This document shows positions 34,591 to 44,537 of a stretch of 64,000 bases of DNA, piece after piece. The position numbers were made by a program, and so were the translations under genes. A model generated the notes under the pieces. It saw only the letters and a program-made list of their open reading frames with translations. It did no database searches and was not told where the DNA came from. Source of the DNA: Rhyzopertha dominica. Its lineage: Eukaryota; Arthropoda; Insecta; Coleoptera; Bostrichidae. The stretch covers positions 51,853,325 to 51,917,324 of the forward strand of contig QCXZ01000064.1 in the NCBI GenBank assembly GCA_025024175.1, given 5' to 3'. How positions within the stretch are numbered: the stretch's first letter is position 1; each line of letters opens with the position of its first letter.

Positions 34591-34809
34591 TGTTCACTGA
34601 AAAAAGTTACTTGTAAAAAAATTGCTACGTGATTGTAGTGCACAGCTTTGTGTTACTCATTACTAATATTGTAGGAAATATTACATAAACGTCTTGAAAT
34701 AGGTCTCTGGTTTTTGTAGTATAACCATTGTAGCAGAATATTCTACACATTAAGTAAAGTTTAACAAAATAATATTAAAGTATTTTATAATTCGCGTTGA
34801 TAATGATTA
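34591..34809. other. AT-rich stretch
   Basis: No feature recognised. Confidence 0.5.
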
Positions 34810-35005
34810 TAAAGTATTGGGTTATTAGGTTAGCATACTAATTAAATTAGAAATAGTAACTCGCTACGGTCGGGATTCGAACCAGAACCGAACGAATCTC
34901 TGGTGTTTACATTATACCATGCATCTTAGAGCTATTCTAATTAAAGCCCGTTCTGGAGCGAGTTACTTTTTCAAATTTGATTAACCTGCTTAAATCAATA
35001 CTTTA
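34810..35005 (-). mobile_element. inverted-repeat element with a tRNA-like core
   Basis: TAAAGTATTG...GTAACTCGCT (34810-34865) is mirrored by AGCGAGTTAC...CAATACTTTA (34957-35005), giving arms of about 50 bp with a perfect 10-bp inner end. The 91-base core on the minus strand has a perfect tRNA B-box, GGTTCGAATCC (34883-34873), within a T-arm-like CTGG-TTCGAAT-CCCGA. About 40 bases upstream is an A-box-like TAGCTCTAAGATGC. The spacing suits a type-2 Pol III promoter. The T stem has a mismatch and no acceptor stem of tRNA form is visible, so it is tRNA-derived or tRNA-like rather than a working tRNA. Confidence 0.55.
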
Positions 35006-35555
35006 AAAAATAATAGCATTGTAAAAAATATAACAAAAATCATTTAGTAATTATTTATAAGTTTTTTTTTGTAGATTACTCACTGAAGCATATTTTTTAC
35101 ACGCTTAGAACATTCTCAGGCATTATTAGTTAAATTACAAAAAAACAAACATTACACTAATTATAGATGATATCATTATTAAAAACGAATAAAATGCATC
35201 AACACATATTGCATGCTACAAATCGCATTATTATATACAACATTTGTTACTCTACAAACAATGATAAATGCAAACAACATCCATAGGTAATATCAATAAT
35301 TTAAAGTATAGCTTTTTTCAAAACTATGTCGAGCATTGGAAGTTTTATTAATTTATACCTATATTACAAAGTCTACCTATGTTTTCTAGACTAAAATGCA
35401 TTCAATACTGTAATTGTCTGGAAATTAGGGTTTACGGTATAACGTATAGCGACAGATGAATAATAATCTCACAAATTTGATCTGTGGTACAACGTTAGCG
35501 AGAAAATTAGTAGCTAAGGGTTGGCACTATTGTTAAGTTGGTACTTATAGTCGCT
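35006..35555. other. AT-rich stretch
   Basis: No gene or repeat recognised. Confidence 0.5.
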
Positions 35556-35650
35556 CGGCGGCAGCGCGCGCGCAGGTCATCACATCGTGGCATCACGCCA
35601 TCCGCCATCACGTAAGCCTCGTCCACTCACGTTCTTGTTTTAGTTGTGCG
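35556..35650. other. short CpG-dense patch
   Basis: GCGGCAGCGCGCGCGCAGG is followed by CATCACG-rich sequence. Its TCACG-AGCCTCG stretch loosely resembles the 31985-32020 repeat end, so it may be another repeat terminus rather than a host promoter. Confidence 0.3.
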
Positions 35651-37267
35651 GAAGTGTTAGTGGCATATATCTATAAATAACTTAATATATATATGGTTAG
35701 TGGTTATTGTGTTTTATATTATTATATTGGATTTTCCTTATTAAACAGCCCCTAATTGTTGTGTACTGCAACATGGACGATTACGTTAAATGTTTAATTT
35801 ACAGGTACAAAAATGTAACCTTGTTTGTCTAATGAATAAAATCATAATAATGCTGCATTGGTTTCATTTATTTTTGCACTATATCCACTATATTTTTAGT
35901 AAATTATAACATTAATTTATAGTAAAGAAATAGATTTAACATAGTAAAATTTAGCATACTGGAATATTAAATTTGACTATTATAATATGTTACAATAAAC
36001 AAAACACTAATAAAGTACACTAGATCTTGTAGAAAAAATTGTGATACCCTGCCTAGTAAATCCTACAAAATTTGTATTGAACTGTACTGCATTCTCTAAG
36101 AACATACACTATAAAATGGTAAGTACTGATTTCTACATTTTTAGTAAATACAGCTACAATGGTTAATCTACAAAAATATAGTATAATTTTCTACAGTTTG
36201 TATCTAGTCGTATTTGCGCTATATTTTGTGGTAAAGATTATTACAATTGCAGTTAAATTTACTATAATTTTTTTTCAGTGTTGAAATAATGATACGAAAC
36301 AGATGGGTAAATCTCGCCTATTTAAACATTCAGCACTTGTTTGTTCAGTGCGCATTCCGATAACGTCATCCAAAGCAAAATGGATATCCGACAAGCACAG
36401 AAACGGTTGCCAGTGATTAATAATGATGGCTGGAGTATCCGTGACATTAAGCGCGAAGTTTTCATCGATTGCAACTCGTTTGAAGTGACGCAATGCAGCT
36501 GAAAAGCAATTAGGTTGGTTATAGACGACTTCGCTCTGTCATTAATGAGGGGGTGTTCCACTGCAACTTCCTCAACTGCTGCTAAGAATAATTTATTAAC
36601 TCTGCAATTGGTAGAAATAGCACTGACGTAGGGCATAATTGCAATGATACAATCCAAAGATTTGAAAATTCATCCGTATTGGAAAATATTAGGTGTCGCG
36701 TGCGCGTTCTAGTTTATTTTATCACGTAAGGGTCATACAGAAGGTAATTTAACCATAGCTCTGTCGATTACGAGGCGGAGACTGCACCAATGAATTACTG
36801 GAACTTCGTTAGTTTTGCAGCTTGCTACTGCCTACATAGTATCTTAACCTTACCTGTATTCTAGAGATAACCGTCTCAAAGAAGAAAGATTTGTGTTGCG
36901 TGCGCTACTTCTTAGGCGAGAACGCGTGTTGCGTGTTGTCGCTATTCTTATGAGCAGTTGTTCTGCAGCTTCCGTCTTAAGCTGATCGATAGGCAACACG
37001 TAGACAGGCGATTGCAGCGTTTCGATAGAGTAACAAGCTGGTGAACTGACAAGTTCCAGTCGGATTCGAATCATGGCTCTGTCGCTTGTGAATCGGAGAC
37101 AGTCAGTACCACTGAGCACAGGGGACTTTGTTATTTCATAGTTTGCCACTGTATAAATATGTAAATAAACATGACAAATAATTTACCTACCTTCTTGAAA
37201 TATGAGTAGTCTGAACAGTTATTGACAGATGTATTGCTTCTTTTTTGTGGTACTCCTTCTAGCGTAT
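35651..37267. other. AT-rich stretch followed by two unassigned balanced-composition blocks
   Basis: 35651-36270 is AT-rich with repeated TAGTAAAT and CTACAAAAT-like words. From 36280 to 36730 and from 36740 to 37160 composition is balanced. Minus-strand frames of 72-111 codons and a 99-codon frame (36850-37149) occur, but I recognise no domain in any of them. CATAGCTCTGTCGATTACGA (about 36756) and CATGGCTCTGTCGCTTGTGA (about 37073) are alike, so this may be an old transposon with internal duplication. Confidence 0.3.
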
Positions 37268-37436
37268 GGTTTTGTAGGTTTCGTGGGATTGGTTCCAAAT
37301 GATGACTCATTTGTTTGTCTAGCTTACATTTCGGCCTTCTTTAGGCGTGTTGTGTTTTGTTTTGTCATCTCGGTTTCATTTGAAAATGAAACCGAGACGG
37401 CATTTTGGAACCTAGTCCCACGAAATCTACAAAACC
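37268..37436. mobile_element. 169-bp inverted-repeat element with a 13-bp internal hairpin
   Basis: GGTTTTGTAGGTTTCGTGGG (37268-37287) is mirrored by CCCACGAAATCTACAAAACC (37417-37436) with one mismatch, and GGTTCCAAAT extends the pairing inward. Inside lies CTCGGTTTCATTT-GA-AAATGAAACCGAG (37369-37396), a perfect 13-bp stem with a 2-base loop. No coding capacity. It is MITE-like; the target duplication is not clear. Confidence 0.65.
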
Positions 37437-38149
37437 TTTATTAACAGCACTATTCACTTGCAAACAAGAATTAGCGGCATTTTTAAGAAGACGTACAATC
37501 TATGAAAAGATACATTTTCACCCATAGCGCCACATTACACGAATTCACGCTGATTTTATCCCAAAATCTAATTCATGCAGGTGAAGATAAACAAACGCCA
37601 TTGCTTCATATGCCCACATAATGTAGTAATTGTCTGCTTGCAGATCGCTGTTAGCAGCAAGTTGATCTAACAAATTTGCAGGTTCTGATTACTACTGCCC
37701 TTATAATATAAATGTGTGGTTGGCTGTTATTAACTTATTACTTGATGCTACTAACTAACACGACCTCGAGTTCTGGTAACCCTGTAGGAACCAATGATAA
37801 AACTGAATAAAAGTGTCTAACCCTGTTTGTAACAACAAATATATTTAAGAAGTACGGAATAAATGTTGAATAGCCTTAAATGAAAGGAAATTAAATAAGA
37901 GTGTTGAAACACGTTTTACAAAATATAATTCAATACTGTGGGGAAAATAACAAGACATACATCAAGCCGCAAATGACTAATTGGGTATTATAACTTTTTT
38001 TTGAAAATTACGTAAAATGAATCTTGAAGTGCATATATATCGTACGCCATGTTAGAAAAAACAAAAAAAATATTTGTAGGTAGAGAATTTCAGGTCTGAA
38101 ATTCGAATCCTAGGAGTCACCGTCGAAACGCTTCTATCCAAGGTTATTT
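37437..38149. other. AT-rich non-coding stretch
   Basis: No gene or repeat recognised. Confidence 0.5.
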
Positions 38150-39005
38150 AACTTGTGACGTCAAGTGTCATGTAAACATTACCCAGGAGCGTGCTGTTTA
38201 ATGGTGTAGTATCAGTCTTGTATTGGAAAAGCTTTTGTGTGGTGTTTATTGAAAGGACGGTGTAAGAGGTCGCACCAAAAAGTGATTTGTGTAGTTTTAC
38301 AAGCATCTATTATGCATGGAAAACAAAACAAGTGTTGTTTTGTACATGGTTATAAAAGTACTTCAGTCAGTACAGCTAACAAATTTTTTGTAACCGTTCC
38401 TCGAGATTATCAACGTATGAAAAAGTTGTTTAAGGCCCCTAGACGTGATATGCCGAAATCGCAAAGTTTGTTTTTCTGTTGTGAAGATCATCTTAATTCT
38501 TACTGTAAGTTTTATTTATTCTTTTTGGGGTTATAAGTGTTTACCATTCAATTTCCATTTTGTTATAGCTTGAAGAGGATATGGAAAATTATATGCGTTT
38601 TAAGTTGATTGAGAAGGAAATGTTATAATAAAGAACGACGTTGTTCCCCATATATTCGACTGTTAGCCAGACCGGAAACGAGCCGCAAGAGCCCCGAAAA
38701 TAAATGGCAATTTATATTTATTCTCACCTCTAAAATAAATGTCAAGTTTATGGTACATTTTTATGTTTACAAATAGTATGTTTCCAACAACCCACTGTGA
38801 TCAGATTATCAATGCTAAGTTAATTTGATAAAAAGTTTACTTATGCTGTTGCTTTTACATTCCTCATCTTCGCCGCGTTGAACCGCTTGCCGCTGTTCAC
38901 AAAATCCATAACAATGAACATGACTTCAGAAGTCATAAGTATTTCACTTTTTCTTGGCGTATTTTAATTCGCTTGTCACAAAATGAACGCAAACAACAAA
39001 ACTTG
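38150..39005 (+). pseudogene. THAP-domain gene remnant inside a repeated element
   Basis: An ATG at 38312 opens a frame encoding KCCFVHGYKSTS (residues 7-18), KFFVTVPRD (24-32), KAPRRD (41-46) and FFCCEDHLN (55-62). This is the order of a THAP zinc-coordinating DNA-binding domain (C2CH). Residue 14 is Tyr where the family has the second Cys, while C57 and H60 of the CxxH pair remain. The frame runs into T|GTAAGT (38505). After a short AT-rich gap ending in TTATAG (38568) the continuation LEEDMENYMRFKL is found, then, after a frame slip, KNDVVPHIFDC, a TAG stop, and PDRKRAARAPK. That is the usual sequence after THAP domains in insects. The two halves do not join in frame. Both ends of the block recur at 31925-32250, so it is probably a transposon-borne copy, now dead. 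Confidence 0.75.
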
Positions 39006-39109
39006 ACCCCATAGCACATCCAAATACTTGCATGTAGAAAGTACTCAGATAGCTAAAATAACTGTTTTGTAAAATAAAGGATGTAATATTCAAAAATGTA
39101 GTTTTAGTT

Positions 39110-40005
39110 ATATTTTCACTAAAAGGTTGAATTTGCTGCCACTAATATTGCCAAATAAATTAACACATCTAAAAAGGTTATAACATGATTGTTTGGTACC
39201 GTTTTGTTATTAATCGTTTTCGAAAAATGGAATGAATCAGATATGTAATAACCATTGTCTGTGTTACATGCATTTTTTAATATTTGAGCCACTAACTCTG
39301 CTAAACGTATTGCAGGTCCCTGTACAAGTCTTAATGGATGCCCATTTTTGTGAATCTTTGGGTTACCATAAATTTTAGGTCATATTGAATTATAAATTTT
39401 TAGTTTTTTACCTTTAGTTTCTGTAATTTTCTTACTTTCCATTAATGTGCTAACAGAGTTATTTGCTTTAGTTTGAATAGCGTCAGTTAGATCTTTGTTA
39501 AGAGGTTTATAGCATGTAGTATCGCTTAATATATGTAACATTTTTGTTAGATATTGTTTCCTAGTCGTAGCTACAGTGACCCCCTCCTTTATCACTTTTT
39601 AAAATAAATATATCATAATTTTTTTTTTCAAGAATTTTTTTACTTTTAGATGGGTTGCATTTGTTTCTCTTTTTTATTTTTATATCTATGTAAAAAATTT
39701 GTTATTACAGCAGTTACCTTAGCTCTCACAAAATTTCTTTCCTGTTCATCTTCTAAATCTGCTATAATTCTATCGATATTGATATCTCTTATGTTTGTTG
39801 GTAAATTAAATTTTGGTCCTAATGCAAGAAAGCTTTTCTTCATATTCTGGAATTTCAATACCAGATAAGTTACTGAACCATTCGTTTCGTGTTGCGTATT
39901 CCGTATTAAAATTTTTAGAAAGATTCTTAATTTTTTGGATATTGCTTGATTTGATTTTATGAAATATTTTATTAAAATGAACATTTTGTTTAGATATATA
40001 CATAT
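39110..40005 (-). pseudogene. Penelope-like element reverse transcriptase remnant
   Basis: The minus-strand translation gives EWFSNLSGIEIPEYE (about 39880), then in another frame FLALGPKFNLPTNIRDINID (about 39840-39780) and DLEDEQERNF. KEGVTVATTRKQYLTKMLHI (about 39590) and TTCYKPLNKDLT follow. Next is YNSI, then a TGA, then PKIYGNPKIHKNGHPLRLV (about 39370-39315) and NNHVITFLDVLIYLA (about 39190-39150). The LxLGPKFxLP motif and PKIYGxPKIHKxGxPLR are hallmarks of Penelope-like RTs. The catalytic Asp boxes downstream of DVLIYL are lost. Stops and frameshifts make the copy dead. It is 17 kb from the GIY-YIG piece and must be a separate insertion. Confidence 0.85.
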
Positions 40006-40159
40006 AGAAGATGTATATTATGCTGCCTGTTTTCTATACATTATCTTTATTACTTCTAAATTTCACCCAACGCATATCGGCGTATCTTTATAAGAATTCA
40101 AATTCCAATCACTCCAAATAACGCCCTTAGAGTATCACGGTGGATTTTCGCCCCACATT
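40006..40159. other. short non-coding stretch
   Basis: No feature recognised. Confidence 0.5.
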
Positions 40160-40705
40160 TCTCACAAGGTGTTCGAATATCATCTTATTGATCGTACGTC
40201 AGTACCAACCGAATGCAATTCTTTATTCCCCCGGACCCATCAGCCGCGAAAAAACGAGGCAGCAGCGCCGCATTCGCGTAAACTCCGACTTCCCGGCATA
40301 AAAGCCGCGGTCGGAAGCAAAACACCCATTACCGGCAATACGGAGCCGGCGTTTGATAAGTGGCTAACATTGCACTTGATATGAATACGAAAGGAGGCCA
40401 GATCGGAACGTGCAAGAAGGGCCCAGCGGGATACTCTGTCACAGCAGCCTGTGTCCGGTCCAAATTATCCCAATATATCACGGAGACTGTCTCTTGCATT
40501 TGCCATGCACGAGGATCATGTGTTCTCGGGGTGCTCGGTTTTAGTTCAGCTGCCGGACCGCGCTCGCCGTTTAATGGCGGTTTTCTGCCATTATCCTGGG
40601 CCTTAAATTACGGCCAAGCGGGAAAAACCTCACGGCGAACTTCATATTCCGGAAAATTCTGCGCCAGAGGGAAGCGGCGCAATCATTACCTCGAACTTTA
40701 AATCG
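40160..40705. other. strongest CpG island of the window
   Basis: About 540 bases with dense CpG in DNA that is otherwise AT-rich. Two plus-strand frames (71 and 113 codons) lack motifs. TAATGGC-GGTTTTCT-GCCATTA (40572-40593) is a perfect 7-bp inverted pair of TAATGG homeodomain-type sites. It could be a promoter or enhancer of a developmental gene. No exon with convincing splice sites is attached. Confidence 0.4.
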
Positions 40706-41177
40706 TTGAGTGTTTGGTCAAAACTCAATTTTGAACTATTAATAATTATCGCAATTTTCATTCAACTAACAAACAAAATCAATTCGTTATTCTTTAAGGT
40801 AAAGCCGTCAGACCTACACAACAAAATTTGGATGAATGTTTTTCTGTTAAATTTAGCAGTCATCAATTAAAAATCGGATTCATCATTATTACTATTACTT
40901 CTTTTTTATTTATTTTTTTTATTTTATAAAGGGGGTGTCTACACGCGAAGCCAAAGATGGCACCCACTAAAACAACTCGTACATTATTGTATAGTGGTTC
41001 ATAAAATACAGTATAAAACAATAAAACTATAAAAAAGCTTAAATTCAATATACAAAAGTTAAGTGAAACCATCAATAAGCAGAATATAACATAGATAATT
41101 GCAGTAACGGTTAACAATATATGCGTTATAAAAAAGATAATATGTATGATAAATGATACAATAAGAGAAATTAGTTA
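40706..41177. other. AT-rich stretch
   Basis: No gene recognised. It leads up to the hAT-like insertion. Confidence 0.5.
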
Positions 41178-41185
41178 CATGCAAG
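41178..41185. repeat. target-site duplication of the hAT-like element, left copy
   Basis: CATGCAAG, identical to 51186-51193 at the other end of the element. Confidence 0.75.
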
Positions 41186-41396
41186 CAGGGCTGTACCGAA
41201 ACCTATTACTTTGAGGGGGTAGGAAGTGGAAAAAAGCCAACTCAAAAACAAGAAGAAATAGTTACTTTAGACCACTAGAATACCGAATAGCGCACAGACA
41301 TTCTAAAAAGGTAAAAATACTGAAAGTATTATGTATTAAGTAGCTCATAACAAAATTTATTTTCTAGAATACATACAATGTGTCACGAAAAGTTCC

Positions 41397-42277
41397 TATT
41401 AGACGATGGGGAAGCGGTCAGGGTAGAATTATGAAATTCTGTAGTATCAAGTTTTCGAATGTGATCCTTTCAATGAAAATTTTTTTTCAGTGGTGTTGAA
41501 ACTAAAACAAATGTTTTATTTGGTCTTACTTTATTAGCCTTCGTCTTTGCATACGATAGGCATTTGGAAATGTGTAAAGTAAATTGTCAAAAGGACAACG
41601 TAAATTATCAAATTAAATAATCAGTTTTTATTTCATAAATAATTATTAGACATTCCTTTCTTTCACTAGCAAATATTTTTATCTGATAACTGATGGTAAC
41701 AATTAATTAGAATATCTCAGTGTGAGATACCGGCAGCATGTTGTAGACAAGATATACACTTGTTTTAGCGTCTGTCAAATTGCGTCCAAAGCACTCCTGA
41801 AGTCGCATAAAGTAGCCTCATAGTGTTTTACACAAACCCCAACTAACATTTCCCTAGAATCCAAAGCGGCATAAAAGAGAGGAAGTTCCATATATTTTTT
41901 TTTAATTTTGCCTATTTGTAGATACTTAACTATGACGTTATCCTGTAACTGCTGCATACACGATTTTAAAAATTTGATTGGACCAAGGTGTATTTTGCAC
42001 CTTTGTCATTCATACTATCGACATTCGATTCACATTTGTTTGTGTGGTAGGCGTCGAACGGGATCCTGTAGCTATATCATGTGTTACACAAAGCCTCACT
42101 AGAATTTTACGTAGAATCCAAAACCGCAAAAAATTATATGGTTCTATTAAAAATAACAAAGTTGGCGTATAGTAATTTTAAGTTGCCTTTATTTTCATTA
42201 AAAAGATAACAATCGAAAACCTAATACTGCAGAATTTCATAATTCCCTTCTGGCCGCTTCCCCATAAACGTCTAATA
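41397..42277. mobile_element. long-inverted-repeat element inside the hAT-like left arm
   Basis: TATTAGACG...GGGGAAGCGG...GAATTATGAAATTCTG (41397-41490) is mirrored by 42185-42277 with small gaps, giving arms of about 90-100 bp. The interior is non-coding and has an imperfect direct repeat of about 60 bp (about 41822-41885 and 42076-42140), sharing TTACACAAA and TAGAATCCAAA. This may be a separate nested MITE or part of the host element's own subterminal structure. No target duplication was identified. Confidence 0.55.
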
Positions 42278-42819
42278 CTAATAGTAAACTTTAATATAAA
42301 ATTAACAAATAAAGTTAAAAAATCTCTAAATTTAACAAAATAAATCAATTATTAATCATTACAGCCAGTCTTCTGTATTTTAACTTTAGCCCAAGAGCTA
42401 ATTAAATGGGAAAAGTCTATTTGATCTGTTATATTCAGTACACTTTTAATACTTACATATGAGAGAATCAAATAGATTATTTCCCATAGTAGTTCGCAAC
42501 ATATTTTTTACAATTTTTCATAGCTTTCTCGATGTAGTTGTAAAAAATGTACTATATATCTGTGATATATGTACTAGATTGTGGACTACTATCTGACACT
42601 AATATCGTAAAAAACATGAATTTTTAAAGCTTTTTTTTATATGAAATCACACACAATAAATACAAACAAATAAAAAACAAATTTATTATGCTCCTCGAGG
42701 AAAATGCAACTTTCTGTAAGGTGCAGCCACAAACGGTGCAACGTAGACTAGACCGTATAGAGGGCTACCAACAGATGTTTTGCATGTTGTCATGTTATTA
42801 ACATTGGCAACATTTTGAA

Positions 42820-42823
42820 ATAC
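42820..42823. repeat. LTR-element target-site duplication, left copy
   Basis: ATAC directly abuts the LTR terminus TGTTAC and matches 50753-50756. Four bases is usual for this superfamily. Confidence 0.8.
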
Positions 42824-44443
42824 TGTTACCGAAGTTTCTAATCCTCCAGCAATCGAACAATGGCGGCGGCAGCTTCAGTGGAGTCGGGCGTGGGCAACTC
42901 AAGACGAATCGCAAAAAAAATTGGGCGCCAAGTAGTTCAAAAAAGAATATATGTATGATCTGATACTAACCCTGAATCTGCGCGGTCAAATGCGTCAGCG
43001 AAGAACTACTAAGACCGCTAACGATATGCTGAAAAACAGAATAGACGGCTACGAATCTCAACGAGGATTGGGCGACAAAAAAAAAAGGTCGAAATAGAAC
43101 GAATATAATATAATGGCGAAATCGATACCGTATACCAAATAAATTGAGATTGTATAGAGGCACATTAATATCAACAAATAAACAAGAAAACAAGCTTAAC
43201 TAACATGCATTCATTCACTTCCTCACACACTTGCTACGAACTAAATATTAGTACTAATTTGATCTATTATGAACTCTACAATTTTTTTTATATATAACAT
43301 TCTACAAAAAGTTTATCAATGGACGCTCTTGCAAGAGGTGATGGGTTTCTGGAGAGGAACCAATTATTATTAAAGCCTTACCATTGCTGTGATAGCAATC
43401 CAAAATTAAGGTTCTCCAGGACCCTCACAAATGACTTACTAAGTATTAATACTAAGCAGTAAACGGTTAATTTCTAATTTATTTAATAACGTGGGGTAGT
43501 TCTCCTCTTTTCCCCTCTCAATACTATAACCGGTTTAAGCACTAGTTGTTTAATTAAAATGACACAAAGCATGCACAGGAATTACTTTTCCACGCAATCA
43601 ATCCAATATTTTTCCATCGACCAAAAAAAATCGCGAACCCATACGTGATGTTAAGTAGCAATAATCAAAATGATACTCATCGGTATGATCTCTGCCGTCC
43701 ACTTGCTGCTACCAACTGGAACCCGCCTCGAGCACCGGACTGCGCCCCACGACACTCAATCACGAGACAATGACGCTGACCCTTCCTGATGATGTTTAGA
43801 GGTAAAGCCGCTGGCAGTAATTTACCATAAATGGATGGAAACCAATCGAGGGATCGCTGAATGAATGTTCGTCGACGGTGTAGCACATGCGTCGAAGAAA
43901 CGTCAGGAATGCTTGCTTGGAAAACTCCAGAATCTCAAACCAGCTTGTGTGCACAAAAAAAAACGCCTAAAAGATAAACAATGCTTAACAACCATTCTTT
44001 ACAGGGACGGACGAAAACGAGAAAAAGTTTATTTCCAACTTACCCCCTAATAATGGAGACGTTTTGTTCTACTCAAGAAGAAAATTTCGACCTTCAACAA
44101 TACGTGAATCGCTTATCCGTCCAATGACGCAACAGTGGTTGAAGTAACACTCTACCAAACTAACAACAACCCTGGTGGCTATGTGCCAAATATCCGTGAA
44201 ACCGAAAACTCAAACTTTAATGAAGAGCCAAATACTTTTAGGCACAATGCCGGCGATCCACTTAGCTTGCCGTGATCTCGAACCAAGAATGTGCTTCACA
44301 AGGCAACCTGAGCGCGTTCACGAACTTGAACCCGATAAGATTTTGTGCTACACAAAAAGCAGCGATTGACTATCGGTAAAGAAACTTGGATACAATAGAC
44401 TGATGAAAAGACAACCTACATTAGTTGTCAAACTAATGTAACA
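42824..44443 (-). repeat. 3' LTR (1620 bp)
   Basis: Bounded by TGTTAC...GTAACA. By eye it matches the other LTR along its length except for A-run length changes (6 versus 7 near 42939, 10 versus 8 near 43077, 9 versus 10 near 43955) and one substitution (44387 versus 50696). Small frames inside (for example a 69-codon minus frame, 43677-43886) recur identically in the other LTR and are not taken as genes. It should carry the polyadenylation signal of the element. Confidence 0.97.
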
Positions 44444-44453
44444 CCCCCTCCCC
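44444..44453 (-). other. polypurine tract
   Basis: On the minus strand GGGGAGGGGG lies directly before the 3' LTR terminus TGTTAC, preceded by TTTT. This is the usual position of the plus-strand primer. Confidence 0.9.
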
Positions 44454-44537
44454 AAAATTGATCGAACGATCTGAAAACCAAAGTAAGGAGGAATCAGCAG
44501 TAGACGTTCAAATCAGACTCGCCCTACCAAGCCAATA

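Noticed and set aside
34866..34956. Functional tRNA gene on the minus strand
   Set aside because: The B-box and T-loop are good, but the T stem has a mismatch, no proper 7-bp acceptor stem surrounds them, and the segment is bounded by long inverted repeats instead.
36322..37149. Harbinger-type transposon protein
   Set aside because: Frames of 72-111 codons looked suggestive, but no nuclease or Myb-like motif could be matched with confidence.
43677..43886. Small protein gene in the LTR (69 codons)
   Set aside because: It recurs identically in both LTRs because they are copies, and it has no domain or start context.
44444..44537. env gene after pol
   Set aside because: Only 94 bases separate the pol stop from the 3' LTR, and no frame of env size exists elsewhere in the element.
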